Shown here one piece after another: positions 1 to 5,161 of a DNA stretch of 5,161 nt (positions are counted from its first letter, which is position 1; each line of letters starts with the position of its first letter). This stretch comes from an uncultured Actinomyces sp. (GTDB lineage Bacteria; Actinomycetota; Actinomycetes; Actinomycetales; Actinomycetaceae): NCBI GenBank assembly GCA_900556405.1, contig USPB01000148.1:1-5161 (forward strand), in the 5' to 3' direction. The position numbers and the translations under genes were made by a program. The notes under the pieces were generated by a model that saw only the letters and a program-made list of their open reading frames with translations, searched no databases and was not told the DNA's origin.

Positions 1-297
1 AAGACCTTCCCCTTCACCACGGGCAAGAACCTCTACGACTTCATCTCCATCCAGGAACTGGCCTACCAGATCGCCGCCGCCGTCTCCCAGGACGAGATCG
101 ACGGCATCATCAACATTTGCAGCGGTGAGCCCATGAGCCTCGCCGACCGCGTCGAGGCCTACATCCGCGACAACGACCTGGACATCACGCTCGAGTATGG
201 GGCGTTCCCGGATCGTCCCTACGACTCGCCCGGTGTGTGGGGCGATGCCACGAAGATCCGCCAGATCCTGGCCGCCGTCGACGCTGCGGGGGAGTGA
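1..297 (+). CDS. NAD-dependent epimerase/dehydratase (sugar-nucleotide reductase), C-terminal fragment
   Basis: The reading frame is open at the left edge and ends with TGA at 295-297, giving the last 98 residues of a protein. The visible part resembles the C-terminal substrate-binding lobe of extended short-chain dehydrogenases acting on nucleotide sugars. It has an FISIQELAYQIA segment, then INICSGEPMSLADRVEAYI, then a GAFPDRPYDSPGVWGD stretch and a final helix. These look like the proteins annotated as dTDP-4-dehydro-6-deoxysugar reductases (rhamnose or 6-deoxytalose type), which often sit beside rgpF genes. The NAD-binding glycine motif and the catalytic Tyr-x-x-x-Lys lie outside the window, so the exact reaction cannot be told. 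It ends 4 bases before the next gene, which suggests one operon. The general class is fairly sure; the substrate is inference. Confidence 0.8.
   Translation, partial: KTFPFTTGKNLYDFISIQELAYQIAAAVSQDEIDGIINICSGEPMSLADRVEAYIRDNDLDITLEYGAFPDRPYDSPGVWGDATKIRQILAAVDAAGE
288..294 (+). promoter_or_regulatory. Shine-Dalgarno site fixing the GTG start of the RgpF-family gene
   Basis: GGGGGAG at 288-294 lies 7 bases before GTG at 302-304, inside the last codons of the epimerase gene. It supports GTG 302 over the in-frame ATG at 197, which has no such site and would add 35 residues read from inside the epimerase gene. Conserved RgpF-type sequence (RAGIFLFFDPQG) begins straight after GTG 302. Confidence 0.7.
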
Positions 298-301
298 GAC
301 C

Positions 302-2164
302 GTGAAGCGCGCCGGTATCTTCCTGTTCTTTGATCCGCAGGGCCTCGTCGACGACTACATCGTCGAGTGCCTGACCTCGCTGCGCGAGTACCTCGACGAG
401 ATCCTCGTCGTCTCCAATTCACCCCTGGACGACACCGCGCGCGAACGCCTCCTCAAGGGCGCCACCGAGGTCTTCGAGCGGGAAAACACCGGCTTCGACG
501 TGGGCGGATACCGCGACGGCATCGCACGTTTTGGCTGGGATCGCCTCGGCCAGATCGACGAGCTGATCCTCTTCAACTACACCTTCTTCGCGCCCATCAA
601 CCCGTGGAAAAACCTCTTCGACCGCGTCGAGGCCGCCGGAGCGGTGGACTTCTGGGGCATCACCGAACACGACGAGGTGCGCCCCCACCCCTTCCTGGCA
701 GCCACCCGCATGCCCCGGCACATCCAGTCCCACTGGATCGCCGTGCGCAACCCGCTGCTCAGCTCCCCGGACTTCCGCAAGTACTGGGACGAGATGCCCC
801 CGATCCGCTCCTACAACGACTCGATCCAATGGCACGAGTCGCGCTTCACGGAGTACTTCGGGGACCTCGGCTACACGCATGTCGTTGCCTACCCGCGCGA
901 GGACTACCCCTCGCGTAACCCCGTCTTCGACAACGCCTCGCTGCTGCTCGCGGACGGCTGCCCGATCCTCAAACGCCGTAACCTCTTCCACGACCCGCTC
1001 TACCTGGACCGCCACGCCATCATCGGCGCGGACATGCTGGAGCTGGCCGAGCGGGCGGGCTACGACACCGATCTGATCCTCACGAACCTCGCGCGCACCT
1101 CGCGGCCGCGAGACCTCGTGACGAACGCGGGCCTGACGACCGTCGTCCCGCCGCGCGCCGACCAGGCGACCCTGGATGCGGCCGCTTCCCTCAAGGTTCT
1201 TGCCGTCGCACACATCTTCTACGCCGACATGGCCGACGAGATTCTCGACCGCCTGAGCGTCCTGCCCGCCGGTTACCACCTGGTGGCCACGACCTCGAAC
1301 GAGGAGAACAAGGCGCTCATCGAGGCGCGCGCTTCGGAACGAGGCGTGGACGCCGACGTGCGCGTCGTGTCCTCCAACCGCGGCCGCGACATCGGCGCGT
1401 TCCTCGTGGATTGTGGCGACGTGCTCACGTCGGGCGAGTACGACATCGTCGTGAAGATCCACTCGAAGAAGTCCGTTCAGGACGACTACAACGCCGCCCA
1501 GCTCTTCAAGGAGCACCTCTACGACAACCTGCTGGCCTCCTCCGATCACGTGGCCGGCATCCTCGCCGACTTCGCCGCCCACCCGGGCCTGGGCATGGCC
1601 ATCGCGCCCATGCCGCACATGGGGTACCCGACGATGGGCCACGCGTGGTTCGCGAACCGCCAGCCCGCCCGCGAGTTCGCCAAGAGGGTCGGCATCACCG
1701 TCCCCTTCGACGACGACCAGCCGCTGGCCCCCTACGGCTCCATGTTCATCGCGCGCCCCGAGGCCCTGTCCCTGCTGACCGGCGCCGGCCTCGTCCCCGA
1801 GGATTTCCCCGAAGAGGGCGGCTACAAGGACGGGTCCCTGGCCCACGTCATCGAGCGCCTCCTGGCCTACGCGGTCCTGTCGCGCGGCTACTACGTCCGC
1901 CCCGTCATGACCCCGAAGTGGGCGGGCGTGTACTACGGCTACCTCGAGTACAAGCTGGCCGCGACCTCGTCGATGATGCCCGCCTTCGCGATCGACCAGG
2001 TGCCCTTCCTCAAGGCGCGCATGGGCACGGTCCCGAACCTGCTGGGTGCCGTCAAGACCAACATCATGGTGCGTACCCCCGGACTGGGCAACGCGCTCAA
2101 GCCGGCGTACCGCGCGGCCCGCGGAGCCGTCCACAAGATCCGATCCATGAAGGGTGAGCGATGA
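302..2164 (+). CDS. rgpF: RgpF-family rhamnan synthesis glycosyltransferase
   Basis: This 620-residue protein belongs to the rhamnan synthesis F family (RgpF of Streptococcus mutans, related to GacG of group A Streptococcus), whose members build rhamnose-containing cell-wall polysaccharide on the cytoplasmic side of the membrane. Two related modules are visible. Module 1 (about 4-270) has NTGFDVGGY at 62-70 followed by ELILFNYTFFAP (87-98). Module 2 (about 298-560) has NRGRDIGAF at 359-367 followed by DIVVKIHSKKS (381-391) and GSMFIARPEAL (479-489), a typical RgpF signature. No signal peptide or clear membrane segment is seen; the basic tail (about 580-620) may touch the membrane. Length is normal for the family. 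The start is GTG 302, set by a good ribosome-binding site. The stop shares ATGA (2161-2164) with the next gene. The family is secure; the symbol is family-level, and the sugar and linkage made here are unknown. Confidence 0.9.
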   Translation: MKRAGIFLFFDPQGLVDDYIVECLTSLREYLDEILVVSNSPLDDTARERLLKGATEVFERENTGFDVGGYRDGIARFGWDRLGQIDELILFNYTFFAPINPWKNLFDRVEAAGAVDFWGITEHDEVRPHPFLAATRMPRHIQSHWIAVRNPLLSSPDFRKYWDEMPPIRSYNDSIQWHESRFTEYFGDLGYTHVVAYPREDYPSRNPVFDNASLLLADGCPILKRRNLFHDPLYLDRHAIIGADMLELAERAGYDTDLILTNLARTSRPRDLVTNAGLTTVVPPRADQATLDAAASLKVLAVAHIFYADMADEILDRLSVLPAGYHLVATTSNEENKALIEARASERGVDADVRVVSSNRGRDIGAFLVDCGDVLTSGEYDIVVKIHSKKSVQDDYNAAQLFKEHLYDNLLASSDHVAGILADFAAHPGLGMAIAPMPHMGYPTMGHAWFANRQPAREFAKRVGITVPFDDDQPLAPYGSMFIARPEALSLLTGAGLVPEDFPEEGGYKDGSLAHVIERLLAYAVLSRGYYVRPVMTPKWAGVYYGYLEYKLAATSSMMPAFAIDQVPFLKARMGTVPNLLGAVKTNIMVRTPGLGNALKPAYRAARGAVHKIRSMKGER

Positions 2165-3432
2165 GCCTGGCCTCCACGATTCGGGCTGCGGCCCCCCACA
2201 CGCCCCAGTCCGTCGCGCAGGCATTCAACTCCAGGTCCAACTCGATCGGGTTTTTGCGCTGGCTGATGGCCTTCATGGTCATCTTCTCGCACGCTGGCCC
2301 GATCGCTGGTTTCTACGGCGGCGAGGACCTGGGCGTGCAGATCTCCAAGGAGCAGTCCATCGGTGGTGTCGCCGTCGCGGGATTCTTCTTTTTCTCGGGC
2401 TTCCTGATCACGCGCTCGCGCATGGGGCGCGCGACGATCTGGCGCTACATGTGGCGCCGCGTCCTGCGTATTTTCCCCGCTTTCTGGGCGGCCCTGCTCT
2501 TCACGGTCGGTATCCTCGCGCCGATCGCCTACTGGCACACCTACCACAATATTTCCGGCTACCTGCACCCGGCCACCGAGTCACCGCTCACGTACTTCGT
2601 GAACAACATGTGGCTGCACCTCGGCCAGCGCAACATCGCCGGAATGGGCGAGAACCTGCCGTACTTCATCCTGCACGGTGCCCGCGACTGGAACGGCTCG
2701 GCCTGGACGCTCATCTACGAGTTTAAGGCCTACATCCTGGTGGCGATCCTCGGCCTGTTCGGGGCGCTCGCGAACCGTAAGGTGGGCGGCGCTTTCGCGC
2801 TCGTCCTCATCGCCCTCAACGCCCTGCAGTGGATGGGCGCCGGCCAGGTTGCCAACGTCAACTACCTGCTGCGCGACCCCTACATGCTGATGTTCATGGG
2901 TCCCTTCGCCTTCGGCATGCTGTTCACGCTCTACGGCGACAAGATCCCCATGGACTCGCGCCTGGCGTGGGGCGGCCTCATCTTCGGTGTGCTTTCCTAC
3001 GCGTCGGGCGGATGGAACATCGTCGGCCAGTACGGCTTCCTGTACTTCCTCATGTACCTGGCGATTCGCCTGCCCCTGCAGAACTGGGAGAAGCACGGCG
3101 ACCTGTCGTACGGCATCTACATCTACGCCTGGCCGATCATGGCGTTCGCCACCTACTTCCACCTGCAGGATCGCGGCTGGCTCGCCTACCACCTGACGGT
3201 TGTCGTGACCGTACACATCCTGGCCTACCTGTCGTGGCACCTCATTGAGAAGCCCGCGATGAGCCTGAAGAACTACCTGCCCGGATGGATGGACAAGCTC
3301 ATCGAGCACTTCCGTCCCACGTACGAGGCCGTGGCTCGCCGCATCGTCACGCCGGCCCTGTCCTCGACCAGGATCGCGACGGTCATGGAGGCCGAAGAGG
3401 CGGCCGCACGCAGCGAGGAGGAGACCAAGTGA
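2161..3432 (+). CDS. Acyltransferase-3 (AT3/OafA-like) membrane O-acyltransferase
   Basis: A 423-residue multipass membrane protein of the acyltransferase-3 family, which moves acyl groups (usually acetyl) from the cytoplasm across the membrane to surface glycans. Family landmarks appear in the expected order: R33-x10-H44 in the first helix (the R-x10-H motif needed for activity in OafA/OafB-type enzymes); FFFFSGFLITRSR (75-87); RRVLRIFPAFW (99-109); SAWTLIYEFKAYI (180-192) with W182 and E187; DLSYGIYIYAWPI (314-326); and SWHLIEKPAM (358-367). About ten hydrophobic segments fill residues 31-362. There is no fused SGNH domain; the C-terminal tail (368-423) is hydrophilic with an acidic end. 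Its ATG lies in ATGA with the RgpF gene, behind AGGGTG at 2151-2156. Its stop overlaps the next gene, an AlgJ/AlgX-like candidate partner. The family is firm; acetate as donor group and the surface polysaccharide as target are inferred from context. Confidence 0.92.
   Translation: MSLASTIRAAAPHTPQSVAQAFNSRSNSIGFLRWLMAFMVIFSHAGPIAGFYGGEDLGVQISKEQSIGGVAVAGFFFFSGFLITRSRMGRATIWRYMWRRVLRIFPAFWAALLFTVGILAPIAYWHTYHNISGYLHPATESPLTYFVNNMWLHLGQRNIAGMGENLPYFILHGARDWNGSAWTLIYEFKAYILVAILGLFGALANRKVGGAFALVLIALNALQWMGAGQVANVNYLLRDPYMLMFMGPFAFGMLFTLYGDKIPMDSRLAWGGLIFGVLSYASGGWNIVGQYGFLYFLMYLAIRLPLQNWEKHGDLSYGIYIYAWPIMAFATYFHLQDRGWLAYHLTVVVTVHILAYLSWHLIEKPAMSLKNYLPGWMDKLIEHFRPTYEAVARRIVTPALSSTRIATVMEAEEAAARSEEETK
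3415..3424 (+). promoter_or_regulatory. Strong Shine-Dalgarno site fixing the GTG start of the AlgJ/AlgX-like gene
   Basis: GAGGAGGAGA at 3415-3424 lies 4 bases before GTG 3429-3431. That GTG overlaps the AT3 stop codon (GTGA at 3429-3432). The position favours GTG 3429 over the in-frame upstream start at 3285, whose extra 48 residues would be an out-of-frame reading of the AT3 gene and are not protein-like. The purine run also encodes the acidic tail of AT3 (SEEETK). Confidence 0.75.
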
Positions 3433-4727
3433 GTGAGAAGAAGGCCGCCGGCCAGTTCAAGGAATCCGAGTCCGGTCTGCGGGACGTCTCCTTCGACGAG
3501 GGCGTCCCCGCGGGCTCGTGGAAGCATCGCCTCCGCTACGTGCCCCTCGCCGTTCTCCTCGCGGGCGCGTGCGCTGCCACCGGCGTGGGCGCCTGGTACA
3601 AGGCCACCCACCCCTCTCCTCAGCCGGCTGCGGCACCCGCCGCCCAGGCCTCGTCCTTCGCGCGCACCACGCCCCAGTCCCTGCCCGAGGTCTGCGCGCC
3701 CACCCCGCGTGCCGACGTGGGCCCGTGGACGCCCGGCGTGGCCGGGACTGCGGGGTACCTGCCCACCGACGCCGCCCAGGCCTCGTTCGAGCAGTCCATG
3801 ACCGGCGTTTCCACCTACGTGCAGGGCCGCGATGGCTACCTGTTCCTCTCCGACGTCTTCAACGCGAACTTCTCCCAGGCGCTGGGCCGCGTGCGCCCCA
3901 CCCCAGAGCAGGTGAGCGCGTGGGATCGCTACATGAGCGGCATCGAGGCCGCCGCGAGTGAGCAGGGCGCGACCGCACTGTTCATGCCCGCCCCGGCGAC
4001 GTGGGACGTCTACTCCGACAAGCTGCCCCAGTGGGCCGACCCGCTGATGGGCACGACCTCCCTGGATCTCATGCGTTCGGCGCTGCCCACTCACGCGTGG
4101 GTGGACGTGCGTGAGGGCCTGCGCGAGGCCCGCGCGGGGAGCGAGGCGCCGCTGTACTCGGCGGTCAACCCCCACTGGTCTCCCTACGCCGCGCACGTGG
4201 CCTGGAACCAGACGCTGTCCTGCCTGGCCGCGGTCAACCCGCAGCTTGAGGGCCTGCCTTCCCTGACGCCGTCTGGCGTGAGCGGCGTGGACGCCCCCAA
4301 CGAGTACGAGGCCCTGGGTGCCCCCGCCCAGAGCGGCCCGTGGGCGGTGCCCACCTACGACCAGGACCCCGGCAGCGTCCACCTGCTGCAGCTGGAATCC
4401 CGTGATGAGCTGGCCGATACCGCCGCGCGCCTGTCCGAGGTGAGCGCCGCCCCCGAGGTCTCCCCGAGCCTGCCGAGCGCGCCCGTCACCGCCAGGGCCG
4501 GGGCCAGGGCCGTTCCGGCCAGGGCCACGACGACCGCTGCCGAGGAGCCGATTCCGAGGACGTCGGCGTGCAGGAAGTCGGCCCTCTGGCAGACCCGGGT
4601 CATGTCCGCCAGCACCTCGGTGCGGCACCGGCCGAGGCAGTTGTCGGCGAACAGGGCGCTGATCCCCGTCAGGGCCGCCAGCGTCGTGGACAGGTTCAGC
4701 CAGAACCGCGCCGAGCGGATGCTCTGA
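3429..4727 (+). CDS. AlgJ/AlgX-like SGNH O-acetyltransferase domain protein, C-terminus probably truncated
   Basis: The frame gives 432 residues, of which only about the first 340 look genuine. A basic N-terminus (WKHRLRY, 31-37) precedes one membrane helix (about 38-57) and a Pro/Ala-rich linker (61-76), so the rest should lie outside the membrane. The body follows the AlgJ/AlgX/DHHW pattern: GRDGYLFLSD (133-142), LFMPAPATWDVYSDKLP (184-200), WVDVREGL (224-231), then YSAVNPHWSPYAAHVAW (243-259). The last matches the Asp-x-His-Trp motif that supplies two catalytic residues, but with Asn247 in place of Asp. The catalytic Ser motif that should follow is not found. From about residue 338-348 onward the sequence is the antisense of a membrane-protein gene on the other strand. 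C89 and C265 could pair outside the cell. The start is GTG 3429, overlapping the AT3 stop. By context it is the external partner of AT3; as it stands it is probably inactive. Confidence 0.72.
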   Translation: MSEKKAAGQFKESESGLRDVSFDEGVPAGSWKHRLRYVPLAVLLAGACAATGVGAWYKATHPSPQPAAAPAAQASSFARTTPQSLPEVCAPTPRADVGPWTPGVAGTAGYLPTDAAQASFEQSMTGVSTYVQGRDGYLFLSDVFNANFSQALGRVRPTPEQVSAWDRYMSGIEAAASEQGATALFMPAPATWDVYSDKLPQWADPLMGTTSLDLMRSALPTHAWVDVREGLREARAGSEAPLYSAVNPHWSPYAAHVAWNQTLSCLAAVNPQLEGLPSLTPSGVSGVDAPNEYEALGAPAQSGPWAVPTYDQDPGSVHLLQLESRDELADTAARLSEVSAAPEVSPSLPSAPVTARAGARAVPARATTTAAEEPIPRTSACRKSALWQTRVMSASTSVRHRPRQLSANRALIPVRAASVVDRFSQNRAERML

Positions 4728-5161
4728 TTCGTGTGGTTCTTCGGGTGGCGCTGGGTGATCCGCCTGCCGATGAAGTCGAGCGCCCCGCCGATCATCCAGC
4801 CGATGCCGAAGGCCCAGGGCATGAGACCCAGGTCCCCGTCGCCGGTCGTGCCGCTGACCCAGGAGGACAGGAAGGCAACCCACTCGCCCGCCCCGATGAG
4901 CAAACCGGCCGAGGTCGCCAGGAGCTTGAAGCTGCCACTGGGGCTGTCGAGGAACCAGTCGACCACCATGGCCAGGCCGGCGCTGACGAGGCAGGCGACC
5001 AGGATGGGCTGGGCGAAAGTCCGCATCAGGTCGGTCGACGGCGAGGACGAGCCGATCTCCACCGCGGCCCGGGCCCATCCCGCCAGGGCGCAGTAGATCG
5101 CACTGGTCAGGGTGCGGGCGCAGAGTTGGCCGGGCAGGCGCGAGAGGCACCGCTTGTGGCG
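4355..5161 (-). CDS. Unrecognised multipass membrane protein, N-terminus outside window, C-terminus probably truncated
   Basis: The minus-strand frame is open through the right edge and ends at TAG 4355-4357: 268 residues in the window, counted from the edge. I do not recognise the family. Hydrophobic segments are visible at about 50-70, 79-101, 111-132, 153-172 and 206-229, with a weaker one at 18-32. A polar loop rich in Arg, His and Asn (133-152) divides them. Between the last two strong segments is a loop with NCLGRC (174-179) and C191, which could form a disulfide if it faces outward. Codons upstream of GTG 5062 and ATG 5026 remain G/C-rich at third positions and lack good ribosome-binding sites, so the real start is probably beyond 5161. 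Residues after about 234 are antisense to the AlgJ/AlgX-like gene and are probably not native. Arginine codons (CGG/AGG-rich) differ from those of the plus-strand genes. That a gene is here is likely; its function is unknown. Confidence 0.65.
   Translation of the reverse strand, partial: RHKRCLSRLPGQLCARTLTSAIYCALAGWARAAVEIGSSSPSTDLMRTFAQPILVACLVSAGLAMVVDWFLDSPSGSFKLLATSAGLLIGAGEWVAFLSSWVSGTTGDGDLGLMPWAFGIGWMIGGALDFIGRRITQRHPKNHTNQSIRSARFWLNLSTTLAALTGISALFADNCLGRCRTEVLADMTRVCQRADFLHADVLGIGSSAAVVVALAGTALAPALAVTGALGRLGETSGAALTSDRRAAVSASSSRDSSCSRWTLPGSWS
4434..4472. other. Breakpoint where two opposed genes are joined (rearrangement or assembly chimera)
   Basis: Left of about 4440 only the plus strand reads as a convincing protein (AlgJ/AlgX-like). 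Right of about 4472 only the minus strand does (multipass membrane protein). Each frame runs on beyond the junction: the plus frame for about 95 codons to TGA 4725-4727, the minus frame for about 35 codons to TAG 4355-4357. Both extensions lose any protein-like character. The segment carries a short direct repeat, CCGAGGT, at 4435-4441 and 4453-4459. No terminator-like hairpin, insertion-sequence end or target duplication is visible. The exact base of the join cannot be fixed from this sequence alone. Confidence 0.6.

Noticed and set aside
197..301. Upstream ATG at 197 as start of the RgpF-family gene
   Set aside because: The extra 35 residues are an out-of-frame reading of the epimerase C-terminus, without a ribosome-binding site. 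GTG 302 has GGGGGAG at proper spacing and conserved sequence begins there.
419..2224. Long minus-strand open frame of 601 residues opposite the RgpF-family gene
   Set aside because: It is rich in Val, Arg, Gly, His and Asp with no motif or membrane segment, as expected for the antisense of a GC-rich gene. The plus strand has clear family motifs.
2581..3309. Minus-strand open frame of 242 residues opposite AT3
   Set aside because: Val/Gln/His/Glu-rich antisense sequence with no motif; the AT3 reading on the plus strand is unambiguous.
3285..3428. Upstream start at 3285 for the AlgJ/AlgX-like gene
   Set aside because: The added residues are a low-complexity Arg/Gly/His-rich shadow of the AT3 gene. 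GTG 3429 with GAGGAGGAGA just upstream is clearly better.
4492..4526. Three copies of CCAGGGCC (4492, 4504, 4519)
   Set aside because: They encode Ala/Leu-rich helix on the minus strand with repeated GCC-CTG codons. The unequal spacing and coding origin make a regulatory repeat unlikely.
4355..4727. Convergent terminator or natural long antisense overlap between the two final genes
   Set aside because: No GC-rich hairpin with a T-run is seen on either strand, and the overlapping extensions are not protein-like, so truncation at a join explains the data better.
4731..5096. Plus-strand open frame of 121 residues near the right end
   Set aside because: It has no family signature and is antisense to the predicted membrane helices on the minus strand, which have a much better hydrophobic pattern.
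3273..5150. Long minus-strand open frame of 625 residues across the AlgJ/AlgX-like gene and the window end
   Set aside because: Its composition is the Pro/Arg/Gly/His-rich type of a shadow frame. In its right part a different minus frame gives plausible membrane helices, and in its left part the plus strand is the real gene.

Overview
The window is high-GC DNA with strong G/C preference at third codon positions. It fits an actinobacterium; an oral Actinomyces/Schaalia-type organism is my guess from gene content, not something proven by the sequence. It is almost entirely coding: no gap longer than a few bases, and no RNA gene, CRISPR array, insertion sequence or terminator hairpin that I can support.

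Positions 1 to about 4440 are the downstream part of a plus-strand operon for a rhamnose-type cell-surface polysaccharide. In order it holds: the C-terminal 98 residues of an NAD-dependent sugar epimerase/reductase; an RgpF-family (rhamnan synthesis F) glycosyltransferase of 620 residues; an acyltransferase-3 (AT3) multipass membrane protein of 423 residues; and a membrane-anchored AlgJ/AlgX-like SGNH-fold protein. The genes are separated by 4 bases, then joined by an ATGA overlap, then by a GTGA overlap, so they are probably translationally coupled. The likely logic is sugar-nucleotide supply, glycan assembly, transfer of an acyl group across the membrane by AT3, and attachment to the glycan outside by the AlgJ/AlgX-like partner. 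In effect this is a two-piece O-acylation module attached to rhamnan synthesis.

From about 4440-4470 to the end the real coding strand switches. A minus-strand gene, still open at the window's right edge, encodes an unrecognised multipass membrane protein. It runs head-on into the AlgJ/AlgX-like gene. Both reading frames continue past the meeting point only as shadows of each other, and the AlgJ/AlgX-like protein stops before the place where its catalytic serine should be. Arginine codon choice also changes at the same point. The simplest reading is a breakpoint, either a genuine rearrangement or a chimeric assembly join, that truncated both genes. This junction is the most unusual thing in the window.
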